A DNA stretch of 64,000 nucleotides from Mauremys mutica (GCF_020497125.1 NC_059084.1:6475501-6539500); one strand, 5' to 3'. Numbered from the stretch's first letter, positions 35,095 to 44,959 are shown. Notes: generated from the letters alone by a model not told the origin. Numbers and translations: made by a program.

Positions 35095-35445
35095 AGGCTT
35101 AGGCAGCTAGGGCCAGATTTTTAAAGATATTTAGGTGCCAAAAGATGCAGATAGGCCCCTCACCGGCTAGGTGGCTGTGGTGTTCAGTGATCATTCAGTG
35201 CTTGCAGGTGCTTGTTAGAGATTTGTTTTATTCTGTTTGCTTCTAATTGGCTGCACAAAACAACAACTTCACAGCACCCAGACCAGACTGTCTGTCTGGG
35301 AATTTCAGCCCATAAAGGTACAGCCCAATTCCACAGTGATTGACTCCCATTGAGTTAGGTGCCTAGAGCCTTCTGAAAATCCTACTAGGCACTTATCTGC
35401 ATCTTTAGACAGTGAAATACTTTGAAAATATGGCCCTTAGGAATC
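35095..35445. repeat. Foldback repeat, TATTTAGGTGCC type, possibly interrupted
   Basis: Left arm: GGGCCAGATTTTTAAAGATA, TTTAGGTGCC, AGATGCAGATAGG. Right arm: CCTACTAGGCACTTATCTGC, ATCTTTAGACAGTGAAATAC, TTTGAAAATATGGCCC. The arms pair, but about 200 bases of other sequence (35165-35330) separate them, which may be a later insertion. Confidence 0.6.
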
Positions 35446-35569
35446 TTTGAAAAATTTATCCTAGAACCGAAAAGCTAAATACCCCCTGTATGGGGGTCTT
35501 AAACAGAGTGTTAACTTAGAGAGATTCTCATCACGTATATTAATCCAGGGCCAGAATGGGAGCTGGTGG

Positions 35570-35655
35570 GTGCTTATTTGTATAACAGTAGTGCCTATGG
35601 ACCAACCAAGAACTAGAGAGTAATAGATGGCTCCTGCCACAAAGAGGTTACAAAC
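35570..35655 (-). repeat. Ancient LINE-end-like fragment, antisense
   Basis: TGCCTATGGACCAACCAAGA, GATGGCTCCTGCCACAAAGA, GGTTACAAACTAAATGGAC. Diverged. Confidence 0.45.
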
Positions 35656-35738
35656 TAAATGGACAAGTCATATAAAAGATAAGACAGAGGGATATAATGT
35701 ACAGAATGAACAATGTGGTGGCCTTCAAATGTTCTGTC

Positions 35739-35780
35739 ACTTTTGTGTGTGTGTATGATGGGGGTGTGTGTGTGTGTGTT
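35739..35780. repeat. (GT)n tract
   Basis: Two GT runs separated by TATGATGGGG. Confidence 0.85.
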
Positions 35781-35994
35781 TTGGATGGGCATAAAATCAG
35801 ATCCCTACTATCTATTGAAGAAATGGCCAAAATAATTTCTGTTTCTCCTCCAGATAGGGTCCTCCCAGCTCTTTTCCTGTCCTAGGAGTCTCAGCAAGTT
35901 GTTTCATTTCTTGGCACTCCTTGTCACAGAGACCAGCAGGTGAGAACAGGTGAATTGAGTTCTCTGTAGAACAAACCAACACTATTACCACCAA

Positions 35995-38761
35995 AATTAG
36001 CCAGCTTGCTTCAAATCATGGAGCCTGGCCTACAATATTATCCGCCTTTACTTGCTTGGGAGCAGTGGAAGGAAAGAGGATTGACAGCAAGTAAATATTT
36101 TTTTAATTGTATGCTGAGATTCTCAAAAGTGCCTAAGGAAATTAGGCATCTAATGCTCTGACTTTTAATGAGAAGTGGGATAAAAATCCCATCCATGATG
36201 AACAAAGGGCAGGTGTCTGTTCAGTAAGGGACACGTCTTCAAAGGCACTCATCCAAATTGTATCCTAAGTTTTGCGCATGCAAAGCAATTGCACGGGCAG
36301 CTTTTCCCAAGCAAAGATTTGCATATGAAAACACCTGTATGCACCAGTCAGATTGCATGGTTAAACATCTCCTAGAGCTACACAATTCTGGTGTGCACAT
36401 AAATGCAAAACTTATAAGAAAATGTATCTATATGAAATTTGCATATGCAAAATGAGTGCAGTGTTACGGGCACTTGAAAATTTGGTCATGAAACTGAATG
36501 GAATTTGAAAGTAAATTTCAAAATGTAACAAAGAATTGTAGTGATACTACATTTTTACATTTGTAGAGTAACGTTACTTCAAACTAAATAGCAAATATTG
36601 CTATTAACTGCATATATAATTTTACCTCAGATATGTAAACAAGTATTCCCTGTTTTCCCTATTTCCTACTGTAGGAAATACCTTCATTATTGCAAATACT
36701 GAAGTTACTAACTTCCAGTTCTATTAATAAGGCCATTTGGTAATTATCACTAGAATTGTCCATTAAAATGTAAAAGTGGATATACACTGAATAGGAATTC
36801 AAAAAATATCTACTCAGTTTCCCTTTGATAAATCTTGCCCCAAGTCTTAGAAATGAACTCACATCTTTTGTATGGTGATAAAGCAAACTACCCCTCCACT
36901 GATGTGGGAAATTATTATTTTTTAAAGAAAATTTATGAAAATGGAAATACACTTCTCTGATTCAGCTAATTTGTCGCAAGAAAAATGTTCCTTTTGTGAG
37001 TGGTGGACTGAAAAAAAACGGACTATGTTAATAATTAATAACTAGTGCCTTTTATTATATTCATCACTATTCTTTGTCAAAGATACCCCAAATATTTCAC
37101 AGACTGTAATGGACATTTTCAGTAAAGGAGGTCTAAGGTAAAGTTGATCAGGAATTTTTAGACTAAACAGTTTTTGCATTTAAAAATGCTAATTTGTTGA
37201 AAGTAAAACTTCTCATGGGAAAGAGTAGGCTTCAATGCATTTCTTGACTCAAAAAAATGTTAAAAGAAAGTTTCTAAATTGTCAAAATAGAACATTTTGA
37301 CATTTTTTAAACAAAAATGCCCTTTTATTTAGAAATTTAATGTAACTATAGTAAACTTTGAAAAAAATAAAAAAGGTCAGAATGAAAATGAAACATTTTG
37401 AAATTATTTAACCATAATGGTTAGATTGACCTGAAAACCTTTTTTTTTTTTTTATGGGACAGGACTGGAGCTAGCTGTGAGCTCTAGCCTGAGCTGTGTG
37501 TGCCATTGCCCAACTATATTATCATGTACATTCAGTTTGCCATAGGCACACATGACATTTTTGATTGAAATCACTATTGAAAATGTTATCAAACTGGTTA
37601 CTGATACTTTTTGTTTACCAAACACCCCATTTTAGGTAAATCAAACATTTCAATAACATTTTCAATAAAAAAGTTTGATTGAAAAGTCACTTTAAAAAAA
37701 AAAGAAAGAAGGAAAATGTTGACATTCTAATTTTCATCCCCCAGAAAATATTTTTTTAAACCTTTAATTTGAAAAATTTTGACTGGCTGTGTGGAAAATT
37801 ACATTTTCCCTACCTAACTTTCCCCTGCAGCTCTCTAGTCTTCTCCACTCCCTGTCCCAAACTGTTAAACAGCTGCTAATTCTACCATAGACATGACTAC
37901 ATTTCAGTGGTGGAAGTGATTTTTATGTACACTGCAGCCTGCAAAGCCTTTAAAGATCCTTTGAGATGAGAGGCACTATACGAATTCAGCTCATTACTGC
38001 AGCACAAACTATGAATTTACAAGGCTCTATATTGAAATAACTTACTGAACAATGCCTAAGTAGATATTACATTCAAGCTAAGTTATTTATCTATTGAAGT
38101 CTTCCATTCTACTTAATAAAGGAGAAGGGTTAGGATTTATTATCTGTTTCCCTAGGGGACATTGGTGGTGACTGCAGGGCTCTGTAAGCTGAGAGATCTC
38201 TACAGAATAGAAGAGCAGAATGTTCTGAACAACAGCTCAAAGCCATTTGAATTGTCTGTTAAAAACTGGGGCCCCACTATTACGCAAAGATCAGCTCTCA
38301 TTCCAGAATAGCTACATAGAGCTTGATTAAAATCTACAAGCTCTGGTTATTAACTGAGCCACACAGCATGGGCAGAAGTTGGAGAAGTGCGTAACGTTCC
38401 CTTGATCATGCAATCCTTTCCTGACACTATCGTTAAGAGAAACAGCATGGTACCAAGTCCAATTTCAGTGCATTGCAAACTGACCAGTACCAGCTGAGGT
38501 GGTCTCTGCTACGGCTTCTAGAAACCTTCAACAACAATAGATTTTAACTTTGTTCCACATTCCCAGTGTGTGCCCCCACCTCCATCCCTATGATGCAGTT
38601 AATTCTGCAGCCCAAATGATCAGCAGTGAAAAAGTGTTGCTATATAGAGATGATTCCCTCAAACCAGATCAGAGCTTTAGAGCTTGAGTCTATCCCTGTT
38701 ACCATGAAAACAGTCTATTGTCACTCAACAGAAAGTTTTACACATAGATGTATTTACACAC
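35995..38761. other. AT-rich, repeat-poor stretch
   Basis: No gene supported. At 36110-36150 there is a trace of the GATTCTCAAAAGTGCCTAAGG family. At 37170-37800 several A/T-rich pairable runs (AAACATTTTG, CAAAATAGAACATTTTGACA) may belong to the AT-rich inverted family at 18.3 and 62.2 kb. A 14-base T run is at 37439-37454. Confidence 0.45.
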
Positions 38762-38842
38762 ATAGGGCTAGATCTGGTGTAAACTGGCATAGCTCCATTC
38801 ACTTCAGTGGACCTAGGCTGATTTACGTCAGCGGCAGATCTT
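38762..38842. repeat. Short foldback repeat
   Basis: GATCTGGTGTAAACTGGCAT, AGCTCCATTCACTTCAGTGG, CTGATTTACGTCAGCGGCAG, AGATC: a diverged TTTACACTGG family member. Confidence 0.55.
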
Positions 38843-38861
38843 GTTCCAGAAGATCAAGGAG

Positions 38862-39270
38862 AGGAAGGATGGTCCAGTGGCAGTGGTTAAGGTGGCGACT
38901 CTGGATCTGAATTCAGTTCCCTGCTCTGCCACAGACTTTCTGTGTGACCTTGGGCAAATCACTTGATCGCTCTGTGTTTCAATTCTCCAGCTGTAAAAAG
39001 AGGATAATAGTGTAAGAACTTAAGAACATAATAGTGGCCACACTGGGTCAGTCCAATGGTCCATCTACCCCAGTATCCTGTCTTCCAACAGTGGCTGGTG
39101 CCAGATGCTTCAGAGGGAATAAACAGAACAGAGCAATTTACCAAGTGATCCATCCCCTGCCATACAGTCCCACTTCCTTACCTGGCAAGTCCCTACCTCA
39201 CAAAGGTGTTGTGAGGATAAACATATTAAAGACTGTGAGTTGCTCAGATACTGTGGTAATGGGAGCCATA
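38862..39270 (+). repeat. MIR-type SINE, split by a CR1 insertion
   Basis: Left half (38862-39012): CAGTGGTTAAGGTGGCGACT, CTGCTCTGCCACAGACTTTC, TGTGTGACCTTGGGCAAATC, AGCTGTAAAAAGAGGATAAT. Right half (39173-39270): ACTTCCTTACCTGG, CTACCTCACAAAGGTGTTGT, GAGGATAAACATATTAAAG, GAGCCATATAAGTACTTAAG. The halves join in MIR order with a CR1 piece between them. Confidence 0.85.
39013..39172 (-). mobile_element. Short CR1 3' end nested in MIR
   Basis: GAACTTAAGAACATAATAGT, CACACTGGGTCAGTCCAATG, GTCCATCTACCCCAGTATCC, TGTCTTCCAACAGTGGCTGG, ACCAAGTGATCCATCCCCTG. Only about 160 bp of 3' UTR were inserted. Confidence 0.87.
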
Positions 39271-39284
39271 TAAGTACTTAAGAT

Positions 39285-39370
39285 ACGAAGAAGTGGGTAT
39301 TCACCCACGAAAGCTCATGCTGCAAAACGTCTGTTAGTCTATAAGGTGCCACAGGACTCTTTGCTGCTTC
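39285..39370 (+). mobile_element. Penelope-like end with hammerhead-like core
   Basis: It starts right at the first ribozyme box: ACGAAGA (consensus CUGANGA; two changes), GTGGGT/ACCCAC stem with loop ATTC, GAAA, GCTCATGCTG, then CGTCTGTTAGTCTATAAGGT and TTTGCTGCTTC. Nearly identical to the right arm at 13.8 kb. Short flanking similarity (CTTAAGATA / CTTAGGTA) could be a decayed target duplication. Confidence 0.7.
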
Positions 39371-39712
39371 TTAGGTAGAGGGTGAAATTCATCCAAGTGT
39401 GAAGGCCCATGAAAAGTCCCTTATTGAGGAGGGGGCACTAACAGAGAGGCCACAATGATGTGCATGCTGTGACTGTGGGACTCTGTACTGCCCCCAGATA
39501 AGCTAGTTTGGAGTGATGGGGGGTTGAGGGACAGTTGACAGAGAAGTCAGAGGACCCACTTTTCCACATCTTCACCCCATAAGGCAGCGCAAAGGGACAG
39601 TCCATAAGATGTCAGGTAGCTGAATTTTAGGTAAGTGGGTTTTGTGCAGGGGACGGTAAAAAAAACAAACCTTCTCAAGGCTTGTCTACACTTGCAACAC
39701 CGCAGCGGCGTG

Positions 39713-40233
39713 CAGGGCCGGTGCAAGGATGTTTCGCGCCCTAGGCGAAACTTCCACCTTGCGCACCCACCCCCCCCGCACCCTCGCCCTGAGGTGCCGC
39801 CCCCGGACAGCTTCCCCCCTCCGCCCTGAGGCACCCCCCCCCACCCCAGCTCACCCCTGCTCCGCGCACGAGCACCCCGAGCACACTGTGGCTGCTTCAC
39901 TTCTCCTGCCTCCCAGGCTTGCGGCGCCTAAGCTGATTGGTGCCACAAGCCTGGGAGGCGGGAGAAGTGAAGCAGCCACGGTGTGCTCGGGGAGGAGGCG
40001 GGGCAGGGGTGAGCTGGGGTGGGGAGTTCCCCTGCGTGCCACACCCCCCCACTTAATTGCTCTCCCCGCACTCCCCGCACTCCCCTGCCCCAGCTCCCTC
40101 CACCTAAATGCTGGCGGCGACCGGGGCGGCCGAAGATCCGGCCGCCGCAGTCGCTGCCAAAGAAAATGGTGCCCCCCAAATCCTAGCACCCTAGGCGACC
40201 GCCTAGGTCGCCTAAATGGTTGCACCGGCCCTG
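39713..40233. mobile_element. GC-rich hAT element nested in Harbinger-like element
   Basis: Ends CAGGGCCGGTGCAA and TTGCACCGGCCCTG are perfect 14-base inverted repeats. The flanks GCGGCGTG (39705-39712) and GAGGCGTG (40234-40241) match at 7 of 8 bases, as for a hAT target duplication. Next to the ends GCCCTAGGCG occurs in both arms. The centre has a 43-base arm hairpin (39879-39921 and 39946-39988). Very GC- and CpG-rich. Open frames within it are compositional, and no transposase motif was seen. Confidence 0.88.
39879..39988. repeat. Internal hairpin with 43-base arms
   Basis: Left arm begins GAGCACACTGTGGCTGCTTC; the right arm ends in its near-perfect complement GAAGCAGCCACGGTGTGCTC. The loop is about 24 bases. 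Only about two mismatches were seen. Confidence 0.85.
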
Positions 40234-40727
40234 GAGGCGTGGCTGTATGGGTGCAGCTGTGCCACTGTAGTGCTTAGTGAAGAGGCAACCTGTGCCAATG
40301 GGAGAGCTTCTCCTCAGTGTAGATCGTCGCCTCCCCAAGAGACGGTAGCTATGGCGACAGGAGAAGCCCTCCCATCGACACAGTGCTGTCTACAACAGGG
40401 GTTCGGTCGGTATAACTACGTCGTGGATTTTACCATGCCCCTGAATGACATCATTATGCCGACCTAAGTTCCTAGTGTAGCCCAGGCCTCACACTCTGCT
40501 TGAGAATATAACAGTACACTTCCAATAAAACCCTAGTCACAACCAAAGCCAGGAGCACGCCAGTCAATTCTGTTTTCTGTTAAGACAAGCCTCTATCCTA
40601 TAAAGCTGCACTTTTTGCTTTGCTATTTCACTTGCTGTAGCATTATGGTAAACTCATGCCTTGTAATTTCTTAAATTCTTCCCTTATTTTTGGCACTGGA
40701 AAGGGAAATAATCTGCTTTTAGGCTCC

Positions 40728-41075
40728 AATTCAGCCAGGTACTTAAGCATGTGCTTAGATTTAAGCATGTGAGTAATAACAATAATACCTAGCTTTTAGA
40801 TAGCACTTTTCATCTGTACTCTCAAAGCCCTTTGCAAAGGAGGTATCATTAACTCCATTTTACAGATGGGGAAACAGAGGCATAAAGCAGGGCAAGTAAC
40901 TTGCCCAAAGTCACCCAGCAGGCCAGTGGCAGAGATGGGAATAGATTCAGGTCTCCAGAGTTCCAGGCCAGTGCTCTATTCATTAGGCCATATTGCTTTT
41001 TCCCATGGACATCAATGGCACTAGGCACAAGCTTTAAATTAGGCATGTGCTTAAGTACATGACTGAATGGGGACC
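40728..41075. repeat. Foldback repeat split by MIR
   Basis: Left arm: AATTCAGCCAGGTACTTAAG, CATGTGCTTAGATTTAAGCA. Right arm: TTTAAATTAGGCATGTGCTT, AAGTACATGACTGAATGGGG. The uninterrupted relative at 54915-55005 has the arms next to each other; here about 220 bp of MIR lie between them. Confidence 0.7.
40775..40992 (-). repeat. MIR-type SINE, antisense, nested
   Basis: TAATACCTAGCTTTTAGATAG in parts TAATACCTAGC and TTTTAGATAGCAC, then CAAAGCCCTTTGCAAAGGAG, CTCCATTTTACAGATGGGG, AAACAGAGGCATAAAG, AAGTAACTTGCCCAAAGTCA, CCCAGCAGGCCAGTGGCAG, CAGGTCTCCAGAGTTCC. Nearly complete. Confidence 0.88.
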
Positions 41076-41495
41076 TTAGAAAATAAGTTAGACATCATTA
41101 AAAATAATGATTCAGTATTTTTTCGTCAGCCAGTAGTCATTGCTGAAGCCTAAACCATAAAGCCATACCTCGGGGGAGAGGCTAATGGCTAGTGGGGCCC
41201 ATTTTCTCCTTTTAGTGAAAATATAAGGCTTCTTTTCTAACATTTGCTTTTCCCAAAAAGACCTAGTGTCACTTCTTCTCTTTGTGTATGAAAATCCCAT
41301 TCACGACCGTGGGGTTGTGCAGGCACATAGAAAGTAGTGGGAGTATGTTGCTGTGATGTTTTGGGTTATGACTGCACAAACACAATAGTGGGGTTTGATT
41401 TTGTTTGGTTTTTAAATAGATCCAGAGGTTCCAATCAGATCAGCATCCAAAATGCTGGACCAGATTCTGAATTACGATAGAGTAATTCCAAAGTA

Positions 41496-41683
41496 CACCT
41501 CTACCCCAATACAATGTGATCCCATATAACATGAATTCGGATATAACACGGTAAAGCGGTGCTCCGGGGGTGTGTGGCTGCACACTCCGTCGGATTAAAG
41601 CAAGTTCGATATAACATGGTTTCACCTATAACGCGGTAAGATTTTTTGGCTCCCAAGGACAGCGTTATATTGAGGTAGAGGTG
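41496..41683. mobile_element. Mariner-like small element with TA flanks
   Basis: Left end CACCTCTACCCCAATACAAT; right end reversed CACCTCTACCTCAATATAAC. TA flanks both sides (41494-41495 and 41684-41685), as for Tc1/mariner. Internal repeats of ATATAAC and GCGGTAA occur in both orientations. No ORF. 188 bp. Confidence 0.82.
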
Positions 41684-41685
41684 TA

Positions 41686-42779
41686 ACTCTATTTAATTCA
41701 GCAGAGTGCTTCCCGATATAACTTCTGATATATTCCTGGTATAATTAAGAGCAGATTTTGACCCACTGGCTGCTTATCCATACTTATATGCGCAACTGAG
41801 TTGAACATTGGCCTGGAACACTCAGGACACCAAGCTGTTCTTAGAAGACAGACAAGTTTCAGTCCACCCAAAACTACTGTGAACTTGACACAAATAGTTT
41901 TGGCTGTTCATAAAATGGCCAGAGGAGGCAGTGCTGGTGCTGTCTCCATTTGTGCTGGCTCCTAACAGTGATTATGGCACTGACCTGGGCAATGGGAGAC
42001 CTAGCTTTGAATTCCCTGTCCAGAACAAATCCAAACCAGATTCTTTCGATCCACAAAATATTGAAAATTCAGATTTTGTTTGACCTAAGCCAAACTTTTT
42101 TTGGATCTGCTGCCAAACTGCACAATCAGTTATTTACCCTTATTCTATTTATACTGAAGAGTTTCAAGTCTCAGCTTAAACTCCTTAGCAATGTCACAAG
42201 GTTTAATGCTGGTTTTGCTGTAGAAAACAATCAGTTCAGAAACGAGAGCTTGTTTTCTTGAGTTATTTAGACCAATCTCCCTCTCCTGCACCTTGGACAA
42301 AACATAACACTCTTTTGGGGCAAGCTACATGTATGGAACCTCGTAGAGGACTGCATGCATTGTATAGTTCCCCCCGCTCCCCCTTATGTTTTTGAAAGGA
42401 AAGCAGAAGTAAGATGGTGTTAGATCAGGCCTTTTCTCCCCAATGAAGCCTGACCCTTTGTTTCAGCAGTGTCTCTGTTGGTGACAGATGGTGATGCTGT
42501 CCTGGTGAATTTTGTTACCTTCGCCATGACATGCAATATGTTTGCATCCTGACAGTGAGAGGAGAGACTCCAGCTGTCCCTCCAGTAATTGACAGCGAAG
42601 AGCTGTTTTCACTTTTGACAGAGCTAAGAAGCATTAGCATCATATTGGCTATTAGGGTTTTTTTTTTATTATTGTTGTTGTTGTTATGATGTTTATCATC
42701 TGAGAAAAGCTTTTGTAATGGGAGACTTTGCTCCTGCCCCCACCGCACCCTCCCCTTTTTTCAAGCGGTCAGATGCTCC
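41686..42779. other. Repeat-poor stretch
   Basis: No repeats recognised except a T/TTG run at 42655-42690. The segment 42480-42650 (GGTGATGCTGTCCTGGTGAA ... AAGCATTAGCATCATATTGG) has the look of single-copy non-coding DNA with homeobox-type ATTA words; conservation not tested. Confidence 0.4.
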
Positions 42780-42817
42780 TGCAAAAAAAAATCAAGGGCA
42801 GCAAAACTGGCTTTGAG

Positions 42818-43481
42818 CCGCTTCGTCCAGAACAAATCATGTTTCTCCCACGCTGATCGCAATGACAAAATTCACCCCCCCTTTCATCACGAGCAATGGG
42901 GGAGGAAGGGTTATTTTAAGGTAACGAGAGTGCAAAAACTAGGTCTTTGAGGTCGATCAGAAGAAAATACTATGTAACATTTCTTCCATTGGTCATAAGA
43001 ATGTATCCAGACCCACGGAAATATCGACTCCGATAGACTTTAGATCACGCCCTGATTCGCTCGTAAGGCAGAGAAAAAATAATAAATTTCTGTGGGTTTA
43101 AGACTGTTGTTGCTGACATTCTGGGTGATTTATGTCCATTTTATCCCTCTCTCCCTCTTTCTGTCTCTCACACATACCCCTCACTCAGCAGTAAAGGCTG
43201 ACTCTCCCCTCAGCTTACATACTTTGCAGTAGTGTTCAGTCTGTAATAGGCTCTTAATAAGATTGGGGGAGTAAAGTCATCTCCAAGCACATAAGTCACA
43301 GAGACGCACGTACAACAAAGACTCCATCCTAAATTAGATTCAAGCTGACCTAAAACAAAGACTGGTTCCCCTTTTAAATCCATCAATAACGAAGCTACTG
43401 ACACAAGCAGTTACTTAATAAAGAACGGAATATTTTAAGTGGGTCTTATGAATTATACTTTTCGATATGAGAAACACCTAC
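42818..43481. promoter_or_regulatory. CpG-retaining, repeat-free segment
   Basis: I count about 13 CpGs between 42818 and 43063, far above the surrounding sequence, and several more around 43300-43480 (GACGCACGTAC, AACGAAGC, TTCGATATG). No transposon accounts for them. In a methylated vertebrate genome this points to an unmethylated regulatory region or exon. It lies directly downstream, on the minus strand, of the candidate exon 43482-43714. No TATA box or other core promoter motif is claimed. Confidence 0.4.
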
Positions 43482-43714
43482 CGTTCAGTGGCTGACATAA
43501 TGCCAAGGGAAACGGACAGGTCTGGATCGTAAAACATATTCAGAGTATTTACCAGGTCGTATTTATTGTCCCCTTCTGAATCTTCAAACTGATCGGCTGT
43601 ATAACTGTTATTAAGATAACATTTTACAGTGCTCTTTGGGGCGGCATCTGGGCCTTCCGATGTGTTTGTACAAGTCCTAGCACCGTGAAACACAGGTCCG
43701 GATTTTATATTCAT
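43482..43714 (-). CDS. Candidate host exon, unassigned
   Basis: On the minus strand an open frame runs from ATG at 43714 for 77 codons and ends at a good splice-donor-like site: ...ACTGAACG|GTAGGT (exon ends 43482, phase 2). The peptide is acidic and mixed, unlike the low-complexity translations elsewhere: KSTVKCYLNNSY, then DQFEDSEGDNKYDL, then NMFYDPDLSVSLG, then IMSATER. It has two cysteines and one N-glycosylation-type NNS. No signal peptide or named domain is recognised. Alternatively it is an internal exon starting at 43676 after a TAG acceptor; that version is 195 bp and phase 2-2. No polypyrimidine tract supports this well, so a first exon is slightly preferred. Upstream is a GT/CA-rich run. 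I do not recognise the gene. It could be a chance ORF. Confidence 0.35.
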
Positions 43715-43739
43715 ACATACATGTGTGCGCACACACAAA

Positions 43740-44469
43740 CAGTCTCTGCGTGCTTAGGTTCAAATCCTGTGTTAGAACAACAGCTTTACAGATCCATATT
43801 AAAGGCTAATTGAAGGATCTAGCTTGAGTAGGGGAAGGAAGAGGGGAATGAGTCTTGTCCCCGGCCAGTGAGGTGGCTTATCTGCTGGTCCATGTAGGGC
43901 TATTTAGCCCAATAGTCCTTTATGGTTCCAACATACCCTCACTGGTGCTGGACCAGAGGATCCATACAATGACGAGTTCTCTGGTCCCTGCCCATCCCTG
44001 CCAGGCCTTTACCTCTCCTCTCCAAGCTGTCTGGCAGAGAACCCACCCCCACTGAAAGGGATGAGCTCCTGTGTTATTTCCCAAGTCTGTCCCATTGTGC
44101 AGGAAAACTAACTGCACCAATTTCACTGCTCTTTGGCCATGGAGGAAGAGCCTTAATTCAACTCTTAATGCAAAAAACTAATATTAGTGAAACACTAAAG
44201 GTGAACAACCAAGCACTGTCAAGTCAGACAATGCCAAAAGTTAAGGTTTCATCAGCCACATTAACTCAGCCATATTTTTATTTTATGGCCTAAACAGCTG
44301 CACCATAAGCAATAATACACTCGTGGTTATATTTAGCAAGGAAGACAGGAACAGTGAGTATTATGTCCTGCATGTGCAATGGAGTGCAGTTAACACTGAA
44401 GGAGAACCCTGAATTTCAGACTTTTCTGGTCTCTGAGTGCTTGATTACTCAAAGTTAATGGTGCTATTT
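43740..44469. other. Unrecognised non-coding sequence
   Basis: No repeats or exons supported; it begins with a short alternating CA/GTGCGC run just upstream of the candidate exon. Confidence 0.35.
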
Positions 44470-44590
44470 TGTACATCCAGGCTGAGATTTTCAAAGCTGC
44501 CTGTGGGGTTTGGATGCCTAATTCCCATTAATTTGGGCATCTAAATTTAGAATTGAACATCTAAATTCCTAAGGAACTTTGAAAATCTCA
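44470..44590. repeat. Foldback repeat, GAGATTTTCAAAG arms
   Basis: GCTGAGATTTTCAAAGCTGC pairs with AACTTTGAAAATCTCAGGC; inner TTTGGATGCCTAATTCCC and GGGCATCTAAATTTAGAATT also pair in part. Confidence 0.72.
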
Positions 44591-44731
44591 GGCTTAATTT
44601 CTGTAGATTTTTTTTAATGAAAAATAAGAAAAGAAAAATAATCAAAATCTCTACCAGCTTTGCCAGGGAAGCTCCAAAATTTCTTTAGTTATAGCTCTGG
44701 ACCATTTGCCTTTCAGCTAACAAATAGATCC

Positions 44732-44821
44732 TTAGCTCAGTTGTCCTTAACTGAGGCTCCCTTAACTCCTCTGTCTTTAATTAGACCCTCTTTAACTCAG
44801 CTGTCCTTAAAAACAAATCTC
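44732..44821. repeat. 30-bp tandem repeat, three copies
   Basis: Copies start at 44732, 44762 and 44792. Each opens with TTARCTCMKYTGTCYTTAA followed by a variable dozen bases (CTGAGGCTCCC, TTAGACCCTCT, AAACAAATCT). Short minisatellite, origin unknown. Confidence 0.7.
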
Positions 44822-44959
44822 CAAACCTAGACAACAAATGGGAGCATTCTTTTAGTATATCTGCTATGCAGCTATGAGGTCAGTGATTTTAGGCAATCCA
44901 TTGTTGTGAAAATACTTGGCCAATTTTCTTCAACTGGGATTTTTTTTTAAAGTCTCATT

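Larger units (their letters stand above)
39678..40488. mobile_element. Harbinger-like foldback element, interrupted by hAT
   Basis: Left end AGGCTTGTCTACACTTGCAA; right end reversed GGCCTGGGCTACACTAGG. TCA flanks both sides (39675-39677 and 40489-40491). The right part keeps family landmarks: GCTGTGCCACTGTAGTGCTT, GAGAGCTTCTCCTCAGTGTA, GACGGTAGCTATGGCGACAG, GAGAAGCCCTCCCATCGACA, GGTCGGTATAACTACGTCGT. A 521-bp hAT element sits inside it. Confidence 0.75.

Noticed and set aside
38862..39012. tRNA-like gene in MIR head
   Set aside because: MIR derives from a tRNA, but this copy is diverged and lacks a foldable complete tRNA.
39729..40277. 182-codon open frame, plus strand, and long minus-strand frames
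   Set aside because: They fall within the GC-rich nested hAT element; low stop frequency follows from GC content, and frames run across the element border.
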